From Cyanoderma ruficeps (lineage: Eukaryota > Chordata > Aves > Passeriformes > Timaliidae), in contig VZDJ01007747.1 of the NCBI GenBank assembly GCA_008694505.1, forward strand, positions 2,073,390 through 2,137,389: a stretch of DNA of 64,000 bases, in the 5' to 3' direction. Position 1 is the first letter of the stretch; each line of letters starts with the position of its first letter. Of the stretch, positions 48,001-60,280 are shown in pieces. The notes below the pieces were generated by a model, which saw only the letters and a program-made list of their open reading frames with translations, was not told the DNA's origin and ran no database searches. A program made the translations under genes and the position numbers.

Positions 48001-51000
48001 ATATAATGTGTTTGATCTGCACAAAAAATAATTTTCTGTACCATTGTTGGGATAACTCTTGCTCAATAGGAGTTAAAGGAACTGATTCCTATTTTTATAA
48101 TTGAAGGATAAGCATGTTTAAAAGTATACTCCCACATCATGCAAAGAAAAGAAAACATTCCACAAAATGGACTGCAACTCACAGAATTTCCTCCTGCTAA
48201 TTCAATTCCTGCAAAAGAGATGATTATTTGCTATCCACCTATATTAGGAGCTGTAGTCATTCAGAAAGATGAAATGGTTACCACACAGTATTGTAGATTG
48301 AGATGGTTTGCCTGGATATTACACATTATAAAATAGCTGGGTCTTTTAACAAGCTGGTGATCCTTTAATGGCATAAAACCTTATATCAAAACTGATAAAG
48401 AAAAATATACAACAAGAAGACCATTGGGATTGTCTTCTGAATACTTAATCTGAGTAACTAGACTTACAAATTGTTTATGGCTATAATGTCTGAAACTCTG
48501 GTGAAAGGGCTGATTGCACTAATTGATTTTTTTTCCCCTTTTTTGTCCCACTGAGTGATCTTTATTTTTAAATGATGGTGCAATCCTTTTGTAGCTCTTC
48601 TGGAACTGGCACTACTACTGTGTGTCTTTTATCACTCAAAGCTTCAAAAATGTGCATTATTACAGGGAATTTTCAACTGCTGTTATTGTTTCTTTTTTTA
48701 ACTAAAGGTCAATGCTATAGAAACCTCAGATACCAAGCAAAAAGAAAAAAGGGAAAACCACAGCAGCAAGCCTTTCAACAGTTTCAGGAAAAAAAAAGTT
48801 CCTCATTTGCACACTACTGTCTGTACATCCCTGGAGTTTTTTCAAGTGTGTGTGTTAAGAAATATACCTATGCAGAAAAAAATACATCGAGGAGTTGCTA
48901 ACTAGTTACAGGATAGCACATTGGCTTAATCCCATGCTGTTTATACAATGACTACATTGGGAGGTATCTATGCAAAAAAGACATTGATTTCGGGCCGTGA
49001 TTTGACCCAAATTCACAGACATAATTACTAATTTACAACACTAAATATCTGTGTTAGTTTGCTAACCTTGTATATGTTGCTGCTGCCACTGTGTCAGAGA
49101 TTTCTTAGCATGAGAAAATGTGACAGCAGTCTTGATTTCTAACCTTAGATATGTCAATTTTTATTAGAGGTATATAAACCAACTTTTTTCTTAATTATAT
49201 GTAGGAAGCTGGTCCTGTTCCTATATCTTGCACTTCTCCTATCTTCTCCATTTAGCAGATAGAGCCAGCAATACTCAATGGGTTATAAAATAAATTGCAG
49301 TAAGAGTTTAACAGCCCACAAAAGCAATGAAATTAATTAAATCTAGAGTTGTGGACAGGTGCCTTGGCTTGCATTATGTTATTTTGCTTAGTCAAAGCAG
49401 ATTCCTAATGCAAAAATCAGAAGGTACAGAAGATCAGCAAATATCAGCATGAGCAGTTTTCCTATGTTTTGCAAGAGACTTTTCTACTTCAACATGTTTG
49501 AAAAGATTTAATGACTTCAGAGCAAGAAGGGGGCTGTTGCCAAGGACTTCTGGTAGACTGGGTACAATTTCATCTGGTCAATTTCCAGGACAATAATATG
49601 TTACTGTGTACTTCTGTAAATTTATTTTCCATAAATCACTACTACAACAACAGGACCAGCTTTGTTGGCAAAGGGAATATGTTGCATCCTACCAAAATAG
49701 TACAACAGCAGCAACAACAGTAGAAAGCAATTGCTGAAAATAAACTTTGGGCAGCCTCAGACCCATGCTGGTGTTTGCCTGCCAGGTCAGAGGCTGCGCC
49801 CAGGCTCCAATTTGTACCACACACTTTGGGAGCTTGTCCTAAGCCAGTCTGAGTTTCCTGTAGCAGTCATAGCTTGAGATGGGTTTCCGTAAGACAGGAT
49901 TTGGGAATAAACCTTGCAGATTCATCATTTGTCAATGAGACTTAAAGCACAAGTCACTTCCTCATCCTCCCAAATGGTGCCTGTGCCATTGCCTTCTTCC
50001 CATGGCCCACACAGGGAAGGATATTTCTGCTCTTTTCTGCTGGTACCACCTGACCCCTGTCACTGACCGACAGAAAATGCTGTAGTCATTTCTGTGGTGC
50101 TCCCAGAAAGATCTAAAGGAAAATGCAGGCAAGGTTCCCAGTAGTCATGTCAAAGGAATACAATTGCCACTCCTCAGAAGAGAATGGGAGCTTTTATTTA
50201 AATAGGTAAAAGGTTCAAAATAATGATGGGAATCCAGGAGGAAAGCCAAGATGAGTATTACAACAACAAAATATGGCTTTTTACTTCTGCCAAAGTCCTG
50301 TGATCAAAAATTTGGTCCCAAATTTACTTTTGAGGGGATTCAATATGAAAAATACAGGTGACAGTCTGAGAAACCCTAAGTAAAAGGTGTGTCCAGCCCA
50401 GAAACTACCAGTAGCAGTCTGACAACTGGCAGATGTGAGGAAGCCCATCCAAAGGAGTGAGCACAACTGGCTGAAGTGCCTGTCAGCGTACAGATGCTCT
50501 TATTGGGAAATATCTTTCAGAAGTTTGGCATCTCTGCTGTAGGGCAATTCACAGTGCAATGAGCTGAACAGGTGTCTCACATAATTTCTTATCACAGATT
50601 TTTAATTCAAGTTTAATTGTTTTATTGTGTTATGGTTTTATTGTGTTGTGGTCTTATTATTGGTCATATCTCGCCGCATCCCTCATATTACTGGAAGATT
50701 TAGTACAATTACACACACAACCAGATTGTCAGAAATACAGAACTATTCCTATCATATGGCATTTTTTTATGTTCAGATTTTCTGAACATCTCATTATGGT
50801 AGGGGTGAAATTTTTAGAAATTTATGTGTCCTTCTCAGGTACTCAATTAAGACCTGAAATTTTGAACTAAGCTGTGATTATCCTAAAAACTCTCACTGTA
50901 CTGGGCAGCAGCCTTGCAACCCCATTTGAACACATCTACTTTCTCTCCCAGTCCTTTATCAGTCCCAATAATGTGAAATCTAACAATATTTTATTTTCAT

Positions 51001-51705
51001 ATCAGCCAAAAATATGAAACAGACCCACTGAATCTTGCAATGCATATGTAGTATCTTGGTCTGGCTTCTGATATTACTCTGGACTTGAGTTTTCTAACTC
51101 TCTAGTGGAACAGTAACACAACTTGATTAGCCTGGCAGCTGCATTTAGAAGGATGATGTCAAGAAATAATCTATCCCAGTCTTCCAGATGCCTAATATGA
51201 ACTTTTAGAAAGCTGTTTGGGTTTTCATTATGAATGAACGTATTGAAGGTGCTGAAAAGCTTAATTGTAGATGTACTTGACATGTACTTTATGTTTTCTC
51301 GAAGATACACAGTTGAAAAACTAAGCCTTTTTTTTGGATAATTTGTAGAGAATCATTTTAGAATAACATCGTCATGTAGCTTTTCTTTTTTGATCTTCAT
51401 CCCTTATTCTTCTTTGCTTCCTTCTCTCTCTCTTCCTTTCTGTTGCATCTGCATGAATAAAAAAATCCACGCAACATTGATAACAAAGATTATTGTTTCT
51501 GCAATATACTAAAAGGTTCTAACCCTGCAGTCCTATGAAAACACAGCTACACTGAAGAGGTAAAGGAAAGGCTGAGTACGGGACCTGTATTAATGTATCT
51601 CAACCTTTGGCAGAAGGTCTACCCCTGTATTAGTAAACGTAGACTCTGCTTGATTAATAAGAAGTCAGGTTCCTCTATATGCAATACATCAAAAAGTAAT
51701 ATTTT
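42061..51705. other. Long block of unique AT-rich DNA
   Basis: No interspersed repeat, RNA gene or convincing exon was recognised in ~9.6 kb. A 15-base T run lies at 43335-43349. The longest plus-strand frame of the window (158 codons, 44303-44779) falls in a local GC-rich patch with overlapping frames on both strands and is taken as chance. A 14-bp direct duplication (AAAGGTAATATTC) is at about 44896-44923, a CAA/CAG-like tract at 49703-49720 and a 16-bp tandem duplication at 50619-50650. Confidence 0.4.
50619..50650. repeat. 16-bp tandem duplication
   Basis: Unit GTTTTATTGTGTTATG is followed by GTTTTATTGTGTTGTG and a decaying third copy. Two copies differ by one base. Confidence 0.8.
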
Positions 51706-51760
51706 TGTGTATATATATATACACACACATATATATCTGTAAATATATATAGATGAGTGC
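51706..51760. repeat. Palindromic TG/TA/CA compound microsatellite
   Basis: The first 20 bases (51706-51725) form a perfect palindrome in which a TG start, an (AT)5 core and an ACACA end mirror each other. TA-rich sequence follows. Such tracts can extrude cruciforms and are replication-slippage hot spots. Confidence 0.85.
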
Positions 51761-51799
51761 ATGGGCTACTCAAGTGTTTGTTTTGTAAATGAGTACTAA

Positions 51800-52480
51800 A
51801 ACTTCAAACAGCGGCTCAGCGTGATTTTAGACAGCAAGATGCATTAAGACAAGCACAATGCATTAAGTGTTTAAGTGTATTAAATGCCTTTTTTCCTGTT
51901 TACATAATGATATGCTGTGTTTATCTTAGAAGCGCCGTAAAAAATTAGTTAGCAGTCATAAATAGAGTCCTGATAAAATGATACTACTTTCCAGAACTGC
52001 TAATCTGTGTTAATGCCACTTCGGTACAGGTCCTGTAACAGCTGTTAGAATTTTGTCCCCTGTAGGTCAGAGAGAGAAGATGGGAAAATCCTTAATAAAA
52101 TGTTGTTAGAAGCTACAGGTGGGAAATAAAGAAGCTCTTGTGACCTGTAATCTTATTCCCTCATAAAGTCATGGAGTGCACAGCAGCTTCTGTGGCTGAA
52201 ATTAGACAACATGCTAGCGGCTTTTCAATCTCAACTTTTGCCGTTCAGTTATATCATTTTCAGTGAAGAACAAATGAAGGATACAGCAAGCACTGCCCCT
52301 GACCTTCCTTGCTGTTTTTAATAAGCACATTCAACAGCATGAGCTTCTCTGTCTTAAATGAATTACTATATAACCATGTATTGGAAAGAAAATACAGTAG
52401 TGTTTATCTTTTGTATGCGTTGTACCATCAGATTTTAATTAACACTCTGCTTCAGGTAAAGAAAATATGCTAATTTTAAT
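51800..52480. promoter_or_regulatory. Candidate conserved non-coding element
   Basis: Unique sequence with repeated ATGCATTAAG blocks (51839 and 51860), several TTAAT/TAAT homeodomain-type cores and retained CpGs (AGCGGCTCAGCGTG near 51811, AAGCGCCGTAA near 51931). No repeat and no long frame. Conservation is inferred only. Confidence 0.22.
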
Positions 52481-52974
52481 AGTCTTATAATTACTGTGGG
52501 GCAGATTCCACCATCCAAATGCAGAAGGGTACCCAGTCTTGCACCGTCTCCCCAGCTTCAGCTGTGCTAATGGAAGAGGAAAGGGCTACTCCCAGGCCAT
52601 TTTCCAGGAACGCAGGAAAGAAAAAATGGGAAAGGTACAAGAAGTAGAAGTCAGGAATGAAGCAGTGAATGGGTAAATTTGCCAAAAACCAGGTTATGTT
52701 ATGGAACAAGCACATTTCTATGTTTCAGATACTTTACAATCAGCCTTCTATATGGATTTAATTTTTCTATTTTGACAATGGGTATATTCCAAGTGCTTTC
52801 ATAAAAAACAATACTCTTTGGATATTATGACTCTTGCAGGTTTCACCTTTGCATCCTTTCAGTTTTGTCCTTTGATATCTCCATTGCCTTGTCAGACTAA
52901 AATACTATGGAGAATGAAAATGAATATATTTTTCCATTGCATTTATTAAATAACTTAAAAAAAACCCCAACAGT

Positions 52975-52998
52975 GCAGGATAATATGCAGGATAATAC
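52975..52998. repeat. 12-bp tandem duplication
   Basis: GCAGGATAATAT is followed directly by GCAGGATAATAC. Confidence 0.8.
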
Positions 52999-53190
52999 AC
53001 AGCTCTCTAAATTTCTATAGTAGATCTTATTGATTCAGCTGAGAGAGAATTATCTTCTAATTTAAACATTTAAGCTACCTGAATTAAATAGAGCCACGGA
53101 TAGAGTGAGGTTTCTTTTCACACTATTTTTATCAGAAGTATAAAACTATTTATTTAAAAATATTCAGTTAATATACTATACTTCAATCAA

Positions 53191-53220
53191 TAAAGCTGCA
53201 ATCAAATATTTGCAGCTTTA
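53191..53220. other. Perfect inverted repeat, 11-bp arms
   Basis: Arms TAAAGCTGCAA and TTGCAGCTTTA are separated by eight bases. It sits at the edge of the candidate conserved block at 53440-54240. Confidence 0.6.
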
Positions 53221-53439
53221 AAGTCACAATAATTTGTTTCACCATAATTATGTGCAATCACTTGCTAGTAAAATGGTGAAAGATTGTTGAAATATGATAC
53301 AATGATAACTAGTTGTCTCCTGATACAATGAGTTGTCATTTCTGAAAATTTAATGTCATCAAAGCTCTTTTTCCAATAGCACAAGGAGCACTATTGCTAA
53401 TAGACTTCAGAGCTTGAAATAAATAAATCTTTGGAATCC

Positions 53440-54240
53440 TGTTGCATCTCTTGGGGTGTGACATTTGACAGTCTTTTATAGCGCAGAACGAAACAAGTTT
53501 GTGAGCTGGAATTCAATTGTGGTGTATTGATTCCTTGCATCAGTCATTATTCCCTGCTGATTGACAGCTGAAAATTGGTTACGTTAAGTATTTCATATGT
53601 TATATTGGCTGACATTTGCTTGCCTGCTCCTGTGTCAATATTGTTGTAAAGATCTCCAGCTCTATGAGATAGCAATATACACTGACTGTGGCTTTTGTGT
53701 GATGTTCCAGTGTTTTTCCTGACATAATTTAAGACATATTAAAAACCAGCAGCATCTTCCCTCTTGAGAAGCTTAATGCCAATATTATTGTCTTCCAAGG
53801 GAAGATCATGTATGCTCATAATCGGGTGCTAATTTTCACCCATACGCTCATGTTTAGGCATTAGGCACTATAACTGTAAAATTGAGCCTGCTTGATTGAT
53901 TCATGTCAAGCCTCATCTCGGCTCCTGCAGTGGAAGTCATCCAGCTGACCCTTTTTACACTAAAAGAAGAGATTTGTGTTCCTTTCTTTCACCTGGAACC
54001 ATCAAATTGACTGAATAATCTGTAATACATTAGTGCTGACATTTGTTAGGCAAGAATTAAACAAGACACAGTAATCATTCCCCTGAATAAAAATTGTGTT
54101 TGATTTCCAGCAGAGTTCTATTAAAAGGACGGCACAGCCCATCTCCTCCAAAGTGGGAAATGTTGAATATTTTCTATGTTAATGAATCAAATTAACACTT
54201 TAATGACAGATGGACGATCCCTAGCTGCTCCTGACAAAAG
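53440..54240. promoter_or_regulatory. Candidate conserved non-coding element
   Basis: About 800 bp of unique, compositionally even sequence without long frames. It contains blocks of the kind often seen in conserved vertebrate enhancers: GATTGACAGCTG (an overlapping TGACAG MEIS/TGIF core and CAGCTG E-box near 53561), TTAATGAATCAAATTAACAC (near 54179) and AATGACAGATGG near 54203 (TGACAG plus CAGATG). This is one of the two blocks I would test first for conservation; the call is pattern-based only. Confidence 0.3.
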
Positions 54241-57200
54241 CTGCTGAGGACTTTTGGAGGGGGATGTGGTTCCTGTGCCTGAGGATGACAATGAGCTCTG
54301 TGGAAATCTGTCATGCTCAATATTTAAGGGTGATCACAGAAAAGTTTGACCACTTAACTAAAAAGAGACAAAAGGGAGAATCATAGCTCTCCTACAACTA
54401 GAGCTGGATAGCCCCAGGAAAACCAGTTCCTAAAGTCAATAGGGCAGAATACTCCATTTACATTCAACCCCAATAAATATGATGCTGTAAAAGTATGGAG
54501 TCAATAGTGTTGGTTTCCATCTCCTCCAGACAATACCGTGTAAAGGGGGGAATAACTCCACCTGAAGTCAGAGGGACTACAACAGTGTACACTTGGTATG
54601 ATCAGAGTCTTCCCTGCTGTCTTTGAGGTCCTTACTACTGCTTTTGGCAATGTGAAGCCACGTTGCTGAAGAGATGCCCACTGCTTGTTTGGCTGTGCTG
54701 TACTCTCCAGTCAGGGCCAGGCTGTAGTGGTGTTATGGTTTTAACCTGAAGGTAACATAGGAAAAGTATCGTCTGAAGAAACACCCGTTGGCTCTGTAGA
54801 TGACTTGAGTCTGCACCTCAGAGGTGCATTTAGAAACACATTTTTTCTTTGTCCTGATGTTGAGGATAGATTTTTTTCCAGCTGGGTTTTTGGCTGCAAG
54901 CTGAAAGCGAAGATGGGTTCCAGAGGATGCACGGTCTTTTAGTCTTGATTAGTGTGTGTGGGAGAGTATGGAAGCATCACCACTGGGCTGACATGACTCT
55001 GGGCTGACCACATCAAAAATGGCAGTACTAGCTTAGCATAAAGGTGTATGAATTATATAAGCAGGGAAAAAAATGGACCAAAAAAAGATCCAGAGCAGTT
55101 TTCTCCTACTGTAAGCAAAGGGAATTTTTTCCACCAGTCAGGATCTTTCCAACTGCTACTTCATTATCATTGTGTTTTCTCTTTGCTGAGTAGCCCTAGC
55201 TAACCCAAAACAACAAACACTGATAGGGATTGCAGTTCATTAAGAGCATAAAGCTTACCTGAAGCTTCACCTGAAGTCTTTTAAGGAGCAAGTAAAGAGG
55301 GACTGGTATATGCAATCAGTCTTCCTGATGGCAGCTGCTCCCTATTGCTAGCTGGAGATGCTCCTTCCCTGGAAAGCACTCCTGTGGGGGAATTTAAAAC
55401 TTAAAGGTCCTTGTAAAGAATCCTCTATAAAGGGGGATGTGATGTAAAAAGGAGTTAACTGAATTCCGGGTGGATGTGCCAAGTCCCAAAGGGTGTAAAG
55501 TCTGTGGGAACATGCCGGACCCAGCTAGGAGGGCTGCAGCTGCTGGTGAGTGTCTTTGGAGTCTTGCTGCTAGAAGATACGGGAGGCTGCTCTGAGAAAT
55601 GTATCCTGGTGTCCCTGTACTTGGTCTGGGTTGTCCCTCTAGGGAGAGGGTGGCTTCTGGCCCAGCTACTGTTTGTGCTTGTCTTTTGTTTTAGCAAGTG
55701 CAACCCCTCTCAATAGTGCTTCCCTGTAGCCTGCCCCAAACACTGTGGGGTGGGTTTCTTCTGGCAAAGTGCTCAAACCAAGCTCTTATCCTGGCTCTGC
55801 CCCAGGAGAGCTGCCAAATTGGTGTTGCCCTACCTGGTGTGTTTCCTGCTCTCAGAGGTACTCTCTGGGGTTTGGGCTGCTCCACTTGTAACTCTGCTTC
55901 TACCTGCACATGGCAGCTTCTGTAGTGATGCCTTTTGAATGTCAGCCTGCTGTTTGCAGTGCAGGAAAACAATTTTTTAGCCTTATTAAATATAGAAAAC
56001 CTTGGAGGCATGCAGTACAACCAAGTGTTGTGAACATCAAAAAAATATCCAGTTTCTCAATATAGGCATTAACTTCTGAGCATGTGACTTGTTTGCATCC
56101 ATCTGGGGTGCAAAAGTATCTGTTGAAGTGATTCCCAAAACATAAAATTTGGAATGTTGCTTGCTCTCAGGCTTGTAATTTCCTCATTTAATTTTCAATT
56201 ATGGAACAAACAAGCGCACTCTTATTCCTTGTGCCATACAACTATTAAATGGTTTTAATATTTCATAGCCCCAAACTGCTCATGTTAATCTGAGAATTTA
56301 TTGTTATAAATAACTAATAGGTGTATAATGAATCACAGCAACGATTTATGGAAGATTCATAGATAGGAAAAAAACTATGTTGAAAAATACTTTGCACGGG
56401 ATAATACTGCAGCATTAGATCTTTCATCCAAGACAAACAAACATTGCTTGTGTTCTACATGCCACTTCTCCTGGTTTTGCATTGCATTCAGAATAGCAAC
56501 TCAAGGTTTTCTGTGGGGGACTGAACCTTTTAAAAGCTTGGAAACAAGTTTGCCTAATTCGTGTCAGCTGATGCACAACACTGTGGTGTTTCGGTCGTGC
56601 GTGTTGAACATGGGTATTTGCAGCTTCTTGAGAGGTCAATCAGAAAAGGATACAGAGGGAAAGGAAAGCCTTCAAAAAGTAGTGTGACAAATCAACAGTT
56701 AAATGTCTTCCCTGGATCCAAACTCCAGGGTTTCTGCTGGTGTCCCCACGTTATTGAGTGACCCCGTCTATGGGTTTGCATCTGATAACGGAGAGGGAGT
56801 AAAAAGGCATTGAAAGTAGTGGAAATTCTTGTTATGAAACAATTTTATGGTCAAGTAGAAGAAATGGAAAGATGAAATAGCTAGAGAAATGTGAAGAATT
56901 CTGCACTTGATATTAAAAAAAATCTAAAAAGTTAAAGGACATAATATTTTGGTTTCAGATAGGATGAAAAAAATTTCATCCCCTAAGGGATCAAAAATTT
57001 GATGGGCTTATTAAAAGTTCCATAGGATCCTAACCCCATAAGTAGTCTGTTCTTTCTTTTGAAATATCCTGGACTAATCTCCACCAAAAAATTGGTTCTA
57101 CCAGACTAGAGAGACCATATACATTATAGCAGAGCTATCAGGGGAATAATTGTTGCCAGGCATTGCAAGCCTGCTGGCAAACCCAAGCTATAGCAAAACT

Positions 57201-57294
57201 GCCAGACCACCTTCAAATCAGGTGTGCAGCAGGAATTGCAAGGCTGTGTGCAGAGCAGACTGCACACTATGCTGGGCCTCTGGAAAGAAATCCA
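54241..57294. other. Unique DNA, GC-richer at 55.45-55.95 kb
   Basis: The 55.45-55.95 kb part is GC-rich and carries five mutually overlapping frames on both strands. None has a recognisable domain. I suspected a retroelement because of its composition but recognise no family. Confidence 0.35.
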
Positions 57295-57546
57295 ATAAAA
57301 GGAAGAAAGGAAATGGCCTCAGGTTGTACCAGGAAAGGTTCAGGTTGGATATTAAGGAGGAGTTTCACAGAAAGGATGGTTAGACATTGGAATGGGTTGC
57401 CCAGGTCACCCTCCCCAAGATGCTTAAGGGAAGACTGGATGTGGCATTCGGTGCTGTGGTGTAGTTGACTGGTGGTTTTCAGTCACAGGCTGGGCTTGAT
57501 GAGCTCAGAGGTCTTTGCCAACCTGACTCCAAACTCTGTGGTGTTA
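57295..57546 (+). mobile_element. CR1 LINE fragment, 3' region, diverged
   Basis: Recognisable CR1 3' blocks in order are GGAAATGGCCTCAGGTTGTA, TTCAGGTTGGATATTAAGGA, TTGGAATGGGTTGCCCAGG, AAGACTGGATGTGGCATTCG, GTGCTGTGGTGTAGTTGACT and GATGAGCTCAGAGGTCTTTG, followed by CCAACCTGACTCC. The GGATGTGGCAYTCRGTG...TAGTTGAC block marks a different CR1 subfamily from the copy at 38895. It is more diverged and lacks a clean ATTCTGTG tail, ending near CTCTGTGGTG, so it is likely the older insertion. It has no coding capacity. Confidence 0.9.
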
Positions 57547-59745
57547 CAAGGAGGGTGAAGACAATGCCAGTTGCTTAGACAATTCTTTTACAGGCATGTT
57601 GATTCTGGGTGTAGAAGCAACACGTAGCTAAGGAAAGCTTTTATAGGTTTTTATAGAGTAATTGTGCCAACTATATCAAAGCCAGCAGAGTGCTAGAAAT
57701 AGTGATGTAAGCTCTAAAATAAAAACTGTTGGCACAAAATTAAAAACTCGGGTTTTACAGCAGTGAGAATATTCTTCTGGAATGGGACCTACTGTTGGGT
57801 GGAGTAAAGGAACATCTAATATTATTGGCTAAAGAAGATCTGAAAAAAAAGTGCATGGGCAGGCTTGAGTACTGAAATTTTGAGAAGAACCAGGTTGATA
57901 ATGAATGGAAAGTGGTACTTAGGTACATTAAATGATTCATGCTCAACAGAACTTTCCTCACAGGTGATAAATCAAAGTGTTTAACAATATCTAATAGATG
58001 TGTTACCTCTACATGGTTTCAAAATTACTGGCTTAAGTTTTATTAAGATATCTGACTGGTTGTGGATTACCTGAGTTTTGCAAATAGGTCAAAGAAATTA
58101 TGCCTTCTTATTAAACAGTTTATCTTGCTGAGTAAATAAAATATTGACTGATCCAAAATAGCTTGGGCTTTGGGTTTAGCTTGAATGGACAACATTCTGT
58201 CTTGGTATTTCTTTCAGTGTTAGCAAAATGGAAATTTCTAAGGTGTTAAATATCAAAAGAATAAATGTTTATTAAATTAGTAGGGTAAATTCTGGATGTT
58301 TGTGGATGCAGATAAAGTGTATAAAGGAATTGGTCCTTGCAGTGGAAAAACGTGGAAAACAGTGCTGTGTGATGTGTAAGTGATGGTAAATTTGCTGAGG
58401 AACTGGAGGTGTGTGAGGACCCTGATATGAAGCAAACCAGAAAATTTCTATCAGTTCCATGAAAAAGATGCTTCTCATGAAGAAGGAGGGTGCTGTTATG
58501 CACTGCAGTCCCATACTGTAACTTCTTTTCAATGCCAATGAACCTCCTGAAACAGCTTCCCAAGGAGGCCACTGTCCTTTATGGCATGGCTTTGAACCCC
58601 AAAGCACAGCACCAGAAGAGGATGAGGATATTTACAAGAGAGTAGTAATGCTGCTTCAGATGTAGTGGGGTCTACCATCCTAATCTTGCTTCTAGTCTGG
58701 CTGCTAGGTGACTATATCACAATAAGGAATACCCTAGCTTTTTCATGAAGGGGTTCCCAGCCTGCACCTTAGAATGTGCTCAGGCTAAACTCACTGATCC
58801 CCGAAATCCAGGCAAACCATCAATGAAACTTGGGAATTGATGGAGAGGGATGATGAAAGAAGAACAGTAAGCATTATAAACAGCCTTGTTCATTTTGATA
58901 CCTTAGTATTCTTTTTTAATATATTATGAAATATAGTTGCTTTCTTGATACAGTACAACAGTTTTAAAAAAGTAAGAAAAATCCTGTGTTCTGGTAATGT
59001 CTGTAGCTTGTCTGTCACGTAACCAGCATTGTGCATGTTGGCCTTGAAATGCTTGCAGTGCCTCCTAGGCTCCTTGTGACAAATGGGAGTTGATACAAGT
59101 ACAAGACAAATAGTGCAGAAAAATAGCAAGTGATGAACTCACCTCAGTAACATTTTCTGTAAGCATTTATGTGAGTGCTTGTGTTTGCAAGAAAGTCTGT
59201 GTAGACTGGCATATCCCTGGATATATGCAAGAGTTCATGCCATGAACCTTTGCAAGACAATCTTGAGTTCCCTACTCCTGTTTATAAAAGGTTCAGTAAA
59301 TCGATCAGGGAACAAAAGCAGTAGTGTGTGTCTTAGGTGAAGAGTTAGCTGCCAAACAGCACACAGCAAACAGGGCAGCAGGTCTGCCTCACATGGCAGT
59401 GTCAGTCTTTGGTTACATTGGGTTGGATTATCAGGGCATGGACTTGGGCAAGGCAGAAGAGCAGATCAGAGGGTTGGGCAAGTGAAAGATTTCTGTCAGT
59501 TGGGTTAGTATTGTTCAAGTATAGAAAACTCCAGGTTAATTGATTCTGAATTTTTTTTTTGTTCTGCCCAAAGATAATTTTTTTACTTTTTTTTTTTCAA
59601 AAGGGCTGCTTTTCACATTCTGATAAAATTATGCCCTCTGATATAGAACTCAGCTGACTTTGAGATGAATCTTGTCCAGTGCAATCACTTTATTTTTGGT
59701 ATTAAAACTAATTCTTTAAAGAAGTAATAGATGGGACGGGGGTTG
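57547..59745. other. Unique DNA with overlapping minus-strand frames
   Basis: Two minus-strand frames of 108 and 111 codons overlap almost completely in different frames at 58246-58607, and plus-strand fragments are open in the same place. A degenerate processed pseudogene was considered, but no protein is recognised. T runs lie near 59550 and 59585. The rest is unique. Confidence 0.35.
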
Positions 59746-59750
59746 TTTGG
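59746..59750. other. Target-site duplication, left copy
   Basis: TTTGG directly precedes the TG terminus of the LTR and is repeated exactly at 60276-60280. Confidence 0.9.
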
Positions 59751-60275
59751 TGTCCTGGGTTGTAGTATAGAATTTGCAGAAGTATTCTATCACCACCTTC
59801 ATGAGCCGTTTGTTGGAGCAGTGTTTCCCAGACCCCTCCCCCTGGACTGTCTTCTGTTAATGGCCCATCAGGTGCCTTGCTGTGTGACTCATAGATAACT
59901 GCCTCCGGGAGCAATCACTCGCTAATGGGCCATCAAGACTCTTCTGCATCACTCACCATCCCATTGTGAGATGCTCCGCCCAGGGGGAGGGAGAGGGGCA
60001 GTCTCACCTGGATATAATCAGGGATTTGAGCAGCCCCAGCAGGACTGAATTCCCAGAGGACTGGTACTACCAGACCTGTCTACGGGATCACTGCTTCAGG
60101 AAGACCACCTCATCTGGACTGCTTCCATCACCCGGATCAGGTTGTATTCTGACTCTGTCAGTGGTCTTTTGTATTACTGGATTTATTTTTATTCTACCTT
60201 GTTTTTCTTTCCTCTTATTAAATTATTTCTTTCTGACTTGGAGCCTCTCACTTGGTTTGTTTTCAAACCACTACA
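59751..60275 (+). mobile_element. Intact solo LTR, ERVL-type avian endogenous retrovirus
   Basis: A 525-bp element starts TGTCCTGGGTTGTAG and ends CAAACCACTACA, flanked by the perfect 5-bp duplication TTTGG. Seen inside it are a TATA-like TATAAT at 60013-60018 and an ATTAAA poly(A) signal at 60217-60222 with a T-rich stretch before it, so U3, R and U5 can be placed roughly. A near-repeat TAATGGCCCATCA / TAATGGGCCATCA occurs twice in U3. TG...CA ends and 5-bp duplications are characteristic of ERVL and some class I elements, and the TGTCCTGG start resembles the other avian LTR in this window. No primer-binding site or gag/pol follows at 60281, so the provirus was lost by LTR-LTR recombination. 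The 133-codon open frame that begins inside it at 59966 is not a gene. Confidence 0.9.
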
Positions 60276-60280
60276 TTTGG
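60276..60280. other. Target-site duplication, right copy
   Basis: TTTGG directly follows the CA terminus of the LTR and is identical to 59746-59750. Confidence 0.9.

Noticed and set aside
55455..56020. GC-rich stretch suspected to be a retroelement or CpG-island promoter
   Set aside because: CpG is scarce despite high GC, and no terminal repeats or family motifs were found; the overlapping frames follow from low stop-codon density.
58246..58607. Possible degenerate processed pseudogene (two minus frames and plus fragments)
   Set aside because: No protein could be recognised in any frame, and there is no poly(A) tail or target duplication to support retroposition.
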